A stretch of 64,000 bases of DNA from Oscillospiraceae bacterium (GTDB lineage Bacteria > Bacillota > Clostridia > Oscillospirales > Acutalibacteraceae), in NCBI GenBank assembly GCA_022483045.1, contig JAKVOA010000002.1, forward strand, positions 550,501-614,500, written 5' to 3'. Positions 53,112-62,403 of the stretch are shown here, in pieces. The notes under the pieces were generated by a model. The model made no database searches. It had not been told where the DNA came from and saw nothing but the letters and a program-made list of their open reading frames with translations. How positions within the stretch are numbered: position 1 is the first letter of the stretch; each line of letters begins with the position of its first letter. The position numbers and the translations under genes were made by a program.

Positions 53112-53145
53112 AACCTATTTGCAAAGTATATTATGGAAGTATGAT
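53112..53145 (+). promoter_or_regulatory. Promoter of the cysK remnant with shared operator box
   Basis: AACCTATTTGCAAAGTATA (53112-53130) overlaps the -35 (TTTGCA, 53118-53123); TATGAT (53140-53145) is a -10 at 16 bases. The box matches the sulfate operon box with one mismatch over 17 bases. Confidence 0.6.
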
Positions 53146-53176
53146 TAATTCATGCTTTACGGAAGGGGGGTGACAC

Positions 53177-54091
53177 ATGGAGAAGGTCGCAAAACATTTG
53201 ACGGAACTGATAGGACATATGCTGCTGTTGGAACTGAGTGATTTTGAAGAAGACAGGCACCTGTAGGCACGTCTGTTGGCAAAATTGGAGTATTTTAATC
53301 CTTTGGGAGTGTAAAGGACGTGTGGCAGATGCCATGATTGAACAGGGAATCCGGAAGGGCAGCATGAACCGGGACACGGTGCTGATTGAACCGACCAGTG
53401 GGAACACCGGCATTGGTTTGGCTTTCGCCGCTGTCTGCCGCCGCCTACGGCTGATTTTAAACATGCCGGAACCATGAGCATCGAGCGCCGCAAGATTGTG
53501 AATGCTTTGGGTGCTGAGGTGGTGCTTACTCCCAGACATCTGAGAATGAAGGCCGCTATTGACAAAGCGCAGGAACTGCAGAAAACATACGGAAATGCAT
53601 TTATCTCACAGCAGTTTGAAACTGCTGCCAATCCAGACATCCAACAAAAGACTACGGCACAGGAAATCTGGGACGCTACAGACGGCCGTGTTGACTTCTT
53701 TGTTTCGGCAGTCGGTACAGGCGGCACTGTGACCGGAACCGGACGGGACTTGAAGGAGAAAAATCCGGATGTACAGGTTATAGCTGTGGAACCGGCTGCT
53801 TCTCCGGGATTGTCAGGCGGCAAACCGGGGCCGCATGCCATTCAGGGAATCGGCGCGGGTTTTATCCCAAAGGTGATGGACACTCGTTTGGTTGATAAAA
53901 TCATAACGGTAGAAAATGAAGACGCATTTGACCATTCCCGTGAGGTAGCCAAATCAGATGGTCTGCTGGTAAGCTTTTCTGCCGGTGCGGCCATTGACGC
54001 GGGTCTGCAGCTGGCACAGCGGCCGAAACACAATTGTGGTACTGCTGGCGGACGGCGGCGACGCTGCCTGTCTACTTCTTTGTACAAATAG
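53177..54091 (+). pseudogene. cysK: Cysteine synthase (O-acetylserine sulfhydrylase), broken
   Basis: The frame opens MEKVAKHLTELIGHM but meets TAG at about 53264 where Glu is expected, and single-base losses disrupt the NPxGSVKDR segment that carries the PLP-binding lysine (near 53310). Later segments EPTSGNTGIGLAF, MSIERRKIVNALGAE, TTAQEIWDATDGRVDFFVSAVGTGGT and GGKPGPHAIQGIGAGF are intact in other frames, and a last shift near 54035 precedes the end LSTSLYK. No functional enzyme is expected. In CymR systems CysK is also a co-repressor, so its loss here matters for regulation. Confidence 0.9.
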
Positions 54092-54109
54092 AGTGAAGAG
54101 AACAGAAGC

Positions 54110-54812
54110 TATGACGGATTGGACAGACTGTGGTTTCAACACAGCTCTTTTATATGCCGGCAGCCACGAGGAAACTTTTGGCGCCGCTTTGCCGCCGGTG
54201 TACTAGGCCAGTGCTTGTCGGCACAAAGGTGCAGAGAAGCTGGAAAAAATTTTTGCAAATAAAGCGCCTGGCTTTTCATATACGCGTATTGGCAATCCAA
54301 TAGTGTCAGCTGTTGAGCAGAAGATGACTCAACTGGAGGGCAGCACAGCCAGTGCGGTGTGCGCTTCTGGTATGGCGGCGATTTCCAGCGCGCTGTTAAA
54401 CCTGGTGAGAGCCAAGGATGAAATTGTGGCGGCGGCCGGACTTTACAGCGGTACGGTTGAGCTGCTGCGTAGTTTTGAAGCGCTGGGTATCCATACTCGC
54501 TATGTGCCGAAAAATACGGTTTCAGAGTATGAAAAGCGCATCAACGGAAAGACACGGGTAGTGTTTGCAGAGACCATTGGAAATCCTCGGTTGGACGTAA
54601 CAGATGTTGTGGTGAATTCATCTTAAGTATATCAACGGCAGCAGCGATGCAATTAGCGGCGTACTGACGTACAGCGGCAGGGACGCACAGCGCTACTCGG
54701 AACTGTAGCCTTACCGCAGATTTGGCCGTATGAGTTACATGGTTCGGCTGTGGCAGGAGCTTTTGCCTGCGCTGGGGGCATGTCTGGCACCGCAAAATGC
54801 ACTTTTAAAATG
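54110..54812 (+). pseudogene. O-acetylhomoserine sulfhydrylase/cystathionine gamma-synthase, broken
   Basis: Fragments of a PLP Cys/Met-metabolism enzyme: the start MTDWTDCGFNTALLYAGS, a TAG at about 54205, FSYTRIGNP, STASAVCASGMAAISSALLNL, YVPKN and ETIGNPRLDVTDV, a frameshift and deletion that removes most of the region before the PLP lysine, then KYINGSSDAISGVLTYSGRD in another frame with further stops. It ends near 54812, where sequence of a different gene (hemA) begins. At least a third of the protein is missing. Confidence 0.8.
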
Positions 54813-54825
54813 ACTGCAGCGGGTG

Positions 54826-55224
54826 AATGCCGTGGTGAGTGCGACCACCAGCCCGCACTATATCTTAACACAGGAAGCATACCGGCGGATGCTGCCAGAA
54901 GGCAATAGCCGACTGCTGGTTGATTTGGTGGTGCCGTATGATATCGACAGGGCACTGCTGGATGTGGATTACTTTGATGTATTGGCGAGAGAAAACCGCA
55001 GTGTCAAGCTGGACGAACTGCAGAAGGCACAGCAGATTGTACAGGATTGTGTGGAAGAAGCGGTTAAGAAGACAGCTGTGCGAAAATTTCAGGCGCCCGT
55101 CGGTGCTGCGCGAACCGAACCGTGGTTTCCGAAAATGATCTTTTACTTAAAGGATGTTTTGGACAGCGCCCAACTGCAACAGGTGCTGAAGCGCATTGCA
55201 GACACAGAAGCGGAGGACGCGTGA
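54826..55224 (+). pseudogene. hemA: Glutamyl-tRNA reductase C-terminal fragment
   Basis: About 130 residues: AVVSATTSPHYILT, LLVDLVVPYDIDRALLDVDYFDV and a helical tail (LQKAQQIVQDCVEEAVKK) match the NADPH-domain end and dimerisation domain of HemA. The catalytic N-terminal domain with its cysteine is absent; the fragment follows directly after the metY remnant. HemA makes glutamate-1-semialdehyde for siroheme. Confidence 0.75.
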
Positions 55225-55225
55225 A

Positions 55226-55324
55226 ATGGCATGTTTTCCGTTTATGGTGGACATTAGTGGCAAGACCTGCTTGATTGTTGGCGGCGACCGTATTGCTTTG
55301 CACAAGACGGAGACCCTGCAGTGC
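55226..55324 (+). pseudogene. Precorrin-2 dehydrogenase/siroheme synthase N-terminal fragment
   Basis: Thirty-three residues, MACFPFMVDISGKTCLIVGG followed by DRIALHKTETL, match the NAD-binding start of SirC/CysG-N proteins. It has its own ATG two bases after the hemA stop. The frame then runs straight into the start of a hemL-like gene, so the rest of this gene and any genes between were deleted. Confidence 0.65.
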
Positions 55325-56332
55325 TTTTTGCCGGGCGGTGTGAACAACCCCGTGCGTGCCTATCGGAGTACATCGCAGTCCGGTGTTCATAGACCACGCG
55401 AAAGGTTCTAAAATTGTTAATGTAGATGGGAATGAATATATTGACTATGTTTGTTTCTGGGGCCCAGCTATTTTGGGCCATACGGACGGCTGCGTTATTG
55501 CTGTCGTACAGAGGGCCTGCGAAAAGGGACGGACCTTTGGTGCACCAACGGAAAAGGAATATCAACTGGTTGAATTGGTACAGGAACTGATGCACCTGGT
55601 TAATTCCAGTACAGAAGCGGTAATGAGTGCTATTCGTGCAACGCGTGGTTTCACCGGACGCAACAAAATCATAAAATTTCGCGGCTGCTACCATGGCCAT
55701 TTTGACGGTCTATTGGTCAAGGCTGTCCCGGGCGTACCGGCGGACTTTACCCGCAACACGTTGGTGGCGGAGTATAACAGTGCCGCTTCTGTTGAAACCT
55801 TGTTAAAGCAAAACGGCGACGACGTGGCAGCCATCATTGTGGAGCCAGTGGCGGCAAATATGAGTGTTGTGCCGACCACAGAACATTTTTTGCAGGAACT
55901 GTGGGAACTGGCAGACTGCTACCATACGTTGCTCATTTTTGATGAAGTGATTACTGGCTTCCAACTGGCGCTGGGTGGTGCGCAGGCGTACTACAATGTT
56001 ACGCCAAACCTGACTACGCTGGGGAAAATCGTCAGCGGCGTATGCCAATGGCGGCCTACGGCGGCCGAAGGAACATCATGCAGATGGCGGCACCGCTGGG
56101 CGGTGTGTACCAGGCGGGCACGCTGACGGGCAACCCGATTGCAACCACGGCTGGGATTGAAACGCTGAAAATTTTGCGGGAACAGCCGGATTTGTACAGC
56201 AAAATTGAACACGGTGCCCGCTGGATTGTGGACGCGGTGCGTGAAACACTGGAAACACATGTTTGTGTCCTATGCACATACCGAGGCTGATTTGGAAAAA
56301 ACCTGCACTGTAATTCAAAATTATCGTAATTG
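55325..56332 (+). pseudogene. hemL: Glutamate-1-semialdehyde 2,1-aminomutase, broken
   Basis: From FLPGGVNNPVRAYRS, which is fused in frame to the siroheme synthase start, through a frameshift near 55380, then [51 protein letters not shown], a second shift near 56040 next to the PLP lysine region (LGKIVSG then PMAAYGGRR), [16 protein letters not shown], and a third shift near 56260 before the stop. HemL acts in the C5 pathway to tetrapyrroles. The broken frame and lost C-terminal part mean no activity. Confidence 0.85.
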
Positions 56333-56339
56333 AATGAGA

Positions 56340-56367
56340 GCACTGCCGGGTGGCAGTGCCCTTTTTT
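56340..56367 (+). terminator. Terminator after the hemL remnant
   Basis: GCACTGCC (56340-56347) and GGCAGTGC (56352-56359) form a tight hairpin followed by CCTTTTTT. Confidence 0.85.
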
Positions 56368-56443
56368 GCCCAACACTTTCTTTCAAGGAAGGGCAGTGAA
56401 AACTTTTATGATGTATGTTTATAGAAAAGATTAGTTTTTCTAT

Positions 56444-56480
56444 AAACATACTTTACAAATAGGTAAATGGGTATTATAAT
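56444..56480 (+). promoter_or_regulatory. Sulfate operon promoter with shared operator box
   Basis: TTTACA (56452-56457), 17-base spacer and TATAAT (56475-56480) form a near-consensus promoter. The box, read on the minus strand as ACCTATTTGTAAAGTATG (about 56447-56464), covers the -35, so a bound regulator would block RNA polymerase. Confidence 0.7.
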
Positions 56481-56518
56481 AGATTTCATCAGCAAAAAGT
56501 GCTTGGAGGTGTGGAATT

Positions 56519-57562
56519 ATGAAAAAGAAATGGCTGAAGCGTGCATTGGCGTTGGCGCTGGTCTGTGTGGTCACTTTGCCGCTGCTGGGTGGCAGTCGCC
56601 AGCCTCGGCATACAGCCAGCAGCACGGTGGGAGAGATCACCCTGACCAACGTTTCCTACGATCCGACCCGGGAACTGTATGAGCGCTACAACACCGTTTT
56701 CGCAAAGCATTATGCTAGCGAACACGGTGGCAAAAGCATTAAGATTGTCCAGTCACACGGTGGTTCTGGCAGTCAGGCACGCTCTGTGATTGAGGGTGCC
56801 GAGGCAGATGTAGTTACGCTGGCATTGGCACATGATGTGGGAATGATTCAAAAATCCGGATTGATTCGCTCCGGCTGGGAAAAGAATTTTGCACATGATT
56901 CCGCGCCGTACACTTCTACCATTGTGTTTTTGGTGCGTAAGGGAAACCCTAAGCAGATTCATGATTGGAACGACCTTACCCGGCAAGGTGTTAATGTCAT
57001 TACGCCTGACCCTAAGAGCAGCGGCGGCGCCTGCTGGAATTTTTTGGCGGCATGGAACTACGCCGAAAGATGCTGGCCGAACAATGATGCAGCGGCACGC
57101 AGGTTTGTGGCAGCGCTGTACGCAAACGTTACGGTGATGGACTCAGGTGCACGCGGTTCGACCACAACCTTTGTTGAAAATGGACAGGGAGACGTGCTGA
57201 TTGCATGGGAAAACGAGGCAATTGCTTCTGTAAAGGAACACCCGGGCGAATACGAGTTGGTTTCACCCAGCGTCAGCATCTTGGCACAGCCCAGTGTGGC
57301 TGCGGTGGATGAAAATACTGCGAAGCACGGTACACAGGCTGTCAGCCACGAGTACCTGCAATACCTGTACTCGGACGAGGCACAGCGGCTGATTGCACAG
57401 AGCGGTTATCGCCCAACTAATCCCAAAGTCTTGAAAGAATATGGAAAAACCTTTGACCTGAAAATGAAACTCTGCACCATCAGCGACTTTGGCGGCTGGA
57501 ACGCTGCCTATGAAAAATTTTTTGAGGATGGCGGCGTGTTTGATGATATTTACAACAAGTAA
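56519..57562 (+). CDS. sbp: Sulfate ABC transporter substrate-binding protein
   Basis: The 347-residue protein belongs to the Sbp/CysP family: LTNVSYDPTRELYERYN near the start, VQSHGGSGSQARSVIEG (sulfate-contact loop), GADVVTLALAHDV-like ADVVTLALAHDVGMI, and KSSGGACWNFLAAW. It has a hydrophobic signal sequence, but the place of the lipobox cysteine reads LLGGSRQ, so lipid anchoring seems lost; a released or uncleaved membrane-bound form is possible. First gene of an eight-gene operon. GGAGG precedes the ATG. Confidence 0.92.
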   Translation: MKKKWLKRALALALVCVVTLPLLGGSRQPRHTASSTVGEITLTNVSYDPTRELYERYNTVFAKHYASEHGGKSIKIVQSHGGSGSQARSVIEGAEADVVTLALAHDVGMIQKSGLIRSGWEKNFAHDSAPYTSTIVFLVRKGNPKQIHDWNDLTRQGVNVITPDPKSSGGACWNFLAAWNYAERCWPNNDAAARRFVAALYANVTVMDSGARGSTTTFVENGQGDVLIAWENEAIASVKEHPGEYELVSPSVSILAQPSVAAVDENTAKHGTQAVSHEYLQYLYSDEAQRLIAQSGYRPTNPKVLKEYGKTFDLKMKLCTISDFGGWNAAYEKFFEDGGVFDDIYNK

Positions 57563-57574
57563 GAGGTGAAAAAA

Positions 57575-58420
57575 ATGAAGCTGCCGAAAAAAACAAAGAG
57601 TCCGCGGGTTATACCAGGTTTCGGTCTGACGATGGGGGTTACAGTTACGCTGCTGTCTTTGCTCATTCTCATACCGCTTGCCTCTGTGTTCCTGTTTTCA
57701 TTTCAGCTCAGCTTTGCACAGTTTTGGAAGCTGATTACGAAGCAGGTCGTCCTCAATGCTTTTGCTACCAGTTTGAGTTGTGCGCTGGTGGCAGCGCTGG
57801 TCAACTGTGTGTTTGGGTTGATTCTGGCGTGGGTGCTGGTGCGCTGTGATTTTCCGGGAAAGCGCCTGCTGGATGGACTCATTGAACTGCCTTTTGCGTT
57901 GCCCACTGCGGTTGCAGGCATTACACTTTCCAAGATGTATGCCGACACGGGGCTACTGGGAGCTCCTCTGGCGAAGCTGGGAATCCGTGTTTCCTACACC
58001 AAACTCGGGCTGACCGTGGCACTAATATTTGTGGGTATTCCGTTTGTGGTGCGCGCCATCCAACCGGTGCTGGTTAAGCTGGACCCACAGTATGAGGAGG
58101 CTGCGTGTATGTTGGGGGCAGACCGGAAGCAGACTTTTTTGCGCGTGGTGCTGCCGGAGTTGTTTCCTGCGCTGCTCACGGGCTTTGGTCTGGCCTTTGC
58201 CCGAGGTGTGGGGGAGTATGGCAGTGTTATTTATATTTCCGGTAACAGTGCAAAGCACCACACGCAGGTAATTTCCTACGTCATTATGCAAAAGCTGAAC
58301 TATGTGGATTACGCATCCGCTACTGCCATTGCACTGGTGCTGCTGTTGTTCTCGTTTGTGGTTCTGTTTCTAGTCAATCTGGTGCAGTTGCGGCAGGCAC
58401 GGCGCACCAATTTACTTTAA
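57575..58420 (+). CDS. cysT: Sulfate ABC transporter permease CysT
   Basis: The 281-residue permease has six helices and the characteristic IELPFALPTAVAGITL, followed by the coupling loop (QYEEAACMLGADRKQTFLRVVLPEL) and LAFARGVGEYGSVIYISGN. I prefer the ATG at 57575, seven bases after AAGAGGTG; the GTG at 57566 is part of that site. Partner of CysW. Confidence 0.94.
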   Translation: MKLPKKTKSPRVIPGFGLTMGVTVTLLSLLILIPLASVFLFSFQLSFAQFWKLITKQVVLNAFATSLSCALVAALVNCVFGLILAWVLVRCDFPGKRLLDGLIELPFALPTAVAGITLSKMYADTGLLGAPLAKLGIRVSYTKLGLTVALIFVGIPFVVRAIQPVLVKLDPQYEEAACMLGADRKQTFLRVVLPELFPALLTGFGLAFARGVGEYGSVIYISGNSAKHHTQVISYVIMQKLNYVDYASATAIALVLLLFSFVVLFLVNLVQLRQARRTNLL

Positions 58421-58434
58421 AGGGGGGCAGCAGT

Positions 58435-59313
58435 ATGCAGACAAGTGCAGGTACAGAAGAGAAGAAAAAAAATACGGCGGGCCAGTGGACGCTGATTGCC
58501 ATCAGTGCGGCCTTTGTTGTGGTCATGCTGGTGTTGCCACTGGCCTCGGTGCTGATGAACGCGCTGAAAGAAGGCTGGGACTTTTACATAAAGGCACTTT
58601 TTACCAGCAAGGTGCGCTCTGCCTTTCGTGTCACCATGATTGCCACGGCTTTTTCAGTGGCGGTGAATACCTTTTTTGGTTTAGCCGCAGCATGGCTGCT
58701 GACAAAGTTTTCTTTTCGCGGAAAGCAAGTGCTGTCCACAGTTATTGATATACCATTTTCCATTTCACCGGTTATTGCAGGACTGGCTTTCTTAATGACC
58801 TTTGGCCGTTTGGGTTGGGCCAGCCATTGGGTAGATGCTTTTAACGCTTACTTTGGCACCAATGTAAAAATCGTGTTTGCAGTGCCAGGAGTGGTGCTGG
58901 CAACAATTTTTGTTACGTTCCCATTTGTTTCGCGTGAGCTGATTCCAGTATTGAATGCAGAAGGGAAGGATGAGGAAGAAGCGGCTGCACTGATGGGTGC
59001 AGGCGGGTGGAAAATTTTTCGCTCTGTTACGTTTCCGCACATTAGATGGGCACTGCTGTATGGTGTGATTTTATGCACAGCACGGGCATTGGGGGAGTTT
59101 GGCGCAGTAAACGCTCTGGCAAAGACTCGCGGCCAGACCTTTACCCTGCCGTTGGAGATTGACGCGCTGTATCTTTCCGGTTCTGCCAAATCCATCACTG
59201 CGTCCTTTGCAGTTTCATCGCTGCTGGTCATTATGGCGGTAGCAGTGCTGATTGTAAAAAATGTGCTGGAATACCGGGCACAGCGGCAGAGAAATACAGA
59301 GAACGAGGGGTGA
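58435..59313 (+). CDS. cysW: Sulfate ABC transporter permease CysW
   Basis: The 292-residue permease has six helices, DIPFSISPVIAGLAF, the coupling loop (GKDEEEAAALMGAGGWKIFRSVTFPHI) and ARALGEFGAVNAL, all CysW-typical. It follows cysT by 14 bases with AAAGGGGGG as ribosome site and precedes cysA by 6 bases. Confidence 0.94.
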   Translation: MQTSAGTEEKKKNTAGQWTLIAISAAFVVVMLVLPLASVLMNALKEGWDFYIKALFTSKVRSAFRVTMIATAFSVAVNTFFGLAAAWLLTKFSFRGKQVLSTVIDIPFSISPVIAGLAFLMTFGRLGWASHWVDAFNAYFGTNVKIVFAVPGVVLATIFVTFPFVSRELIPVLNAEGKDEEEAAALMGAGGWKIFRSVTFPHIRWALLYGVILCTARALGEFGAVNALAKTRGQTFTLPLEIDALYLSGSAKSITASFAVSSLLVIMAVAVLIVKNVLEYRAQRQRNTENEG

Positions 59314-59319
59314 CCGGCT

Positions 59320-60387
59320 ATGTATGTAGAACTTGAGAACATCAATAAAACCTATGGCAACTACCGCGCCTCTGACCATGTGAGCTTAGGGGTGGAGCAG
59401 GGAAAGCTGGTGGCACTGCTGGGCCCAAGCGGAAGCGGGAAAACGACTGTTCTGCGTATTTTAGCGGGGCTGGAAACGCCGGATTCTGGTGAAATCCGCA
59501 TTGCTGGGCAGCGCATGAATGATGTGCCGCCGGCCCAGCGCGGCATTGGCTTTGTGTTTCAAAATTATGCGTTATTTCGCTACAAAACGGTGTTTGACAA
59601 CATTGCTTTTGGTTTGGAAATACAAAAGGTACCGAAAAAACAAATTCAGGAACGTGTGCAGGAGCTGGTGGAACTTATTGGTTTGGCTGGACTGGAAAAG
59701 CGCTATCCCAATCAGCTTTCCGGCGGGCAGCGGCAGCGGGTTGCCTTTGCACGGGCACTGGCACCTCGGCCCAAGCTGCTGTTACTGGACGAACCTTTTG
59801 CCGCTATCGACGCTAAGGTACGCACTGAGCTGCGTACCTGGCTAAAGGAAACGATACACAAGGTTGGCATCACCAGCATTTTTGTCACGCATGATCAGGA
59901 CGAGGCAGTGGAGGTGGCAGATGAAATCATTGTGACTAGCCATGGCAGAGTGGAACAGGCTGGTACGCCGATGGATATTTACAAGAACCCGAAAACACGC
60001 TTTGTTGCGTCTTTTATTGGCGAGGCTATCCAGGTGGAGGATTACAGTCGGCTGCGGGGCTTTTCACATTCACAGCACGGTCAGGGCGCAGTTGTCCGGC
60101 CGGAATTTGTAGAAGCCTTTAAAAGTGATAATGATAAGTTTAAAAATATGCTGCGCTACTCGGAAGAGGGCACCATTGAGGACATTGCTTTCCGTGGCAG
60201 TTTTCTGCAGCTTACACTCAATGTGCAGGGCCTGCGGCTTGTTACACACCGCTCGCTAGAGCGCCGCCCGGTACAACTTGGCGAAACCATGCGTGTCATT
60301 GTGTACCGGGTCTATGCCTATGATGGTGACAAGGTTTATTTACTGGAAAATGAAGAATTGCAGGGCAAAAAAGTGGTGTCTTTGTAA
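59320..60387 (+). CDS. cysA: Sulfate/thiosulfate ABC transporter ATPase CysA
   Basis: The 355-residue ATPase has Walker A GPSGSGKTTVL, Q-loop FVFQNYALFRYKTVFDN, signature LSGGQRQRVAFARAL, Walker B LLLLDEPFAAID and VTHDQDEAVEVAD, then a C-terminal TOBE-like domain (VVRPEFVEAF, GSFLQLTLNV). YKTVFDNIAFGL is close to the CysA pattern. It completes the SulT-type importer with sbp, cysT and cysW. Confidence 0.95.
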   Translation: MYVELENINKTYGNYRASDHVSLGVEQGKLVALLGPSGSGKTTVLRILAGLETPDSGEIRIAGQRMNDVPPAQRGIGFVFQNYALFRYKTVFDNIAFGLEIQKVPKKQIQERVQELVELIGLAGLEKRYPNQLSGGQRQRVAFARALAPRPKLLLLDEPFAAIDAKVRTELRTWLKETIHKVGITSIFVTHDQDEAVEVADEIIVTSHGRVEQAGTPMDIYKNPKTRFVASFIGEAIQVEDYSRLRGFSHSQHGQGAVVRPEFVEAFKSDNDKFKNMLRYSEEGTIEDIAFRGSFLQLTLNVQGLRLVTHRSLERRPVQLGETMRVIVYRVYAYDGDKVYLLENEELQGKKVVSL

Positions 60388-60411
60388 GGGCGGAAAGGAT
60401 GGACCTGTAAT

Positions 60412-62097
60412 ATGAAAGCAAAATTGCAAGTGCAAAGGTTGTCTGCTGACGTACTGATTATTGGCGGCGGTACAGCGGGATGCTACGCGGCGCTCACCCT
60501 TAGCCGCCAGTCCGGCCTGTCCGTACTGGTTGCGGAGAAGGCGGACATTCGCCGCAGCGGCTGTCTGGCGGCAGGCGTTAATGCAATTAACGCTTACATT
60601 GTTCCGGGACGTACCCCACAGGACTATGTGGATTACGCTGAAAATGACGCAAACGGTATTGTGCGCAGAGACCTGCTACTCACTGCCGCCCAGCGCTTTA
60701 ATGCGGTAACAGCAGACATGGAGCAGCTGGGACTGGTTATTTTAAAAAATGCAGATGGCAGTTATGCGGCCCGTGGCAATCGAAACATTAAAATCAACGG
60801 CGAAAACTTTAAGCCTCTGCTGGCGCAGGCAGTGCGCAGCGCAAAAAACGTGCAGGTACTGAACCATGTGAATATCACAGATTTGCTGGTGCAGAAAAAC
60901 CGAGTGTATGGTGCGGTAGGTTTTTCTGTGTGGGATGACGTTGCCTATGATATCCGTGCGGGTGCGGTGCTAGTGGCAACCGGCGGCGCGGCGGGACTGT
61001 ACAGGCCTAATAATCCGGGATTTTCCCGGCACAAAATGTGGTACCCACCTTTCAACACTGGCGCAGGCTACGCTATGGGTATTCGTGCCGGTGCCGAGAT
61101 GACCTCTTTTGAAATGCGTTTTATTGCCCTGCGGTGTAAAGATACCATTGCACCCACGGGAACCATTGCGCAGGGGGTACGTGCCAAGCAGGTGAACGCC
61201 CGCGGCGAGGTGTATGAGGATCGCTATGGCCTGACCACAAGTGAACGGCTTTATGGCACCGTGCAGGAAAATCGACAGGGACGCGGCCCCTGTTACCTGC
61301 ACACCAGCGGCATCACCCCAGCACAGGGGGAAGATCTGCTGAAAGCCTATCTGAACATGGCACCAAGCCAGACACTGAAGTGGTTGGAGAGCGGCCAGAC
61401 CCCCGGTAGAGCTGACGTGGAGATTGAGGGTACTGAGCCGTACATTGTGGGCGGCCACACCGCCAGCGGATACTGGGTGAACACCCAGCGCGAAACGACT
61501 GTACATGGCCTTTACGCGGCCGGGGACGTGGCGGGCGGCTGCCCGCAGAAGTATGTGACCGGCGCACTGGCCGAGGGAGAACTGGCTGCACAGGATATTT
61601 TAAAGCAATTTCAAGCGGCAGCGGATTTCCCGGAACTGGACGCGCAGGTACAGCAGGTACTTGCCGGTTATGAAGCTATACGCAGCGCGCCGCTGCCGCT
61701 GTACAGTACTGAAGAATTGGAAGAAGCAATGCAAAAAGTGATGGACGAGTATGCAGGCGGTATCTCTACCGGCTACAGGTTCCATGAAGAACGGCTGCGG
61801 CTGGCAGATGAAAAAATTGTTGAACTGGAGCAACTGGCTACACACGCTGCCGCTGACGATGCACGGGAACTGCTGACAGTGTATGAACTGAAGGATCGGC
61901 TGACGGTTTGTCGGGTGTTGATTGCACACTTGCGTGCCCGCAAGGAAACACGTTGGCATTCATTTAACGAAAATCTGGATTATCCCCAGACGGACGAGCA
62001 ATACTGCAAGTACGTCAATTCGCGTCTGCAGAACGGCAGACTGCAGGTCTTTCTGCGGGAACTGGTGAAGGAGGCGTCATATGAGCATACGGATTGA
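60412..62097 (+). CDS. aprA: Adenylylsulfate reductase alpha subunit-like flavoprotein
   Basis: The 561-residue FAD protein of the fumarate reductase/APS reductase family has VLIIGGGTAGCYAAL, a GCLAAGVNAINAY loop, VLVATGGAAGLYRPNNPG, EMTSFEMRFIALRCKDTIAPTG and YAAGDVAGGCPQKYVTGA. These agree with AprA, including the loops around the substrate, although it is shorter than dissimilatory AprA (over 600). With cysD and cysN next to it, it likely reduces APS to sulfite for assimilation. It overlaps the ferredoxin-like partner gene by 17 bases. Confidence 0.88.
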   Translation: MKAKLQVQRLSADVLIIGGGTAGCYAALTLSRQSGLSVLVAEKADIRRSGCLAAGVNAINAYIVPGRTPQDYVDYAENDANGIVRRDLLLTAAQRFNAVTADMEQLGLVILKNADGSYAARGNRNIKINGENFKPLLAQAVRSAKNVQVLNHVNITDLLVQKNRVYGAVGFSVWDDVAYDIRAGAVLVATGGAAGLYRPNNPGFSRHKMWYPPFNTGAGYAMGIRAGAEMTSFEMRFIALRCKDTIAPTGTIAQGVRAKQVNARGEVYEDRYGLTTSERLYGTVQENRQGRGPCYLHTSGITPAQGEDLLKAYLNMAPSQTLKWLESGQTPGRADVEIEGTEPYIVGGHTASGYWVNTQRETTVHGLYAAGDVAGGCPQKYVTGALAEGELAAQDILKQFQAAADFPELDAQVQQVLAGYEAIRSAPLPLYSTEELEEAMQKVMDEYAGGISTGYRFHEERLRLADEKIVELEQLATHAAADDARELLTVYELKDRLTVCRVLIAHLRARKETRWHSFNENLDYPQTDEQYCKYVNSRLQNGRLQVFLRELVKEASYEHTD

Positions 62098-62392
62098 TAT
62101 AAAAAAATGCGTGGGCTGTGGGCGCTGTGCCGAAGTTTGTCCGGGAAATTTATTGGAGCTGCGCGGTGGTACTGCAGTTATGCGATATCCGCGTGATTGT
62201 TGGGGCTGTGCTTCCTGTGTGAAGGAGTGCCCGGCACAGGCAGTTGTTTTCTTTTTGGGTGCAGACATCGGCGGTCGCGGCAGCACGCTGATCGTTGCCG
62301 GCGAGGGAGACGTGCTGCACTGGCAGGTGCGCCGCCCAGACGGCACCACGCAGGTGGTAGACATTGACCGTAAAAACGCGAACAAATATTAG
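62081..62392 (+). CDS. aprB: Adenylylsulfate reductase beta subunit-like ferredoxin
   Basis: The 103-residue protein has two [4Fe-4S] motifs, [14 protein letters not shown] and [13 protein letters not shown], and a short C-terminal extension ([20 protein letters not shown]) resembling the tail by which AprB embraces AprA. It is shorter than dissimilatory AprB (about 150). It carries electrons to the flavin of the alpha subunit. Confidence 0.9.
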   Translation: MSIRIDIKKCVGCGRCAEVCPGNLLELRGGTAVMRYPRDCWGCASCVKECPAQAVVFFLGADIGGRGSTLIVAGEGDVLHWQVRRPDGTTQVVDIDRKNANKY

Positions 62393-62403
62393 GAGAGATG
62401 AAG

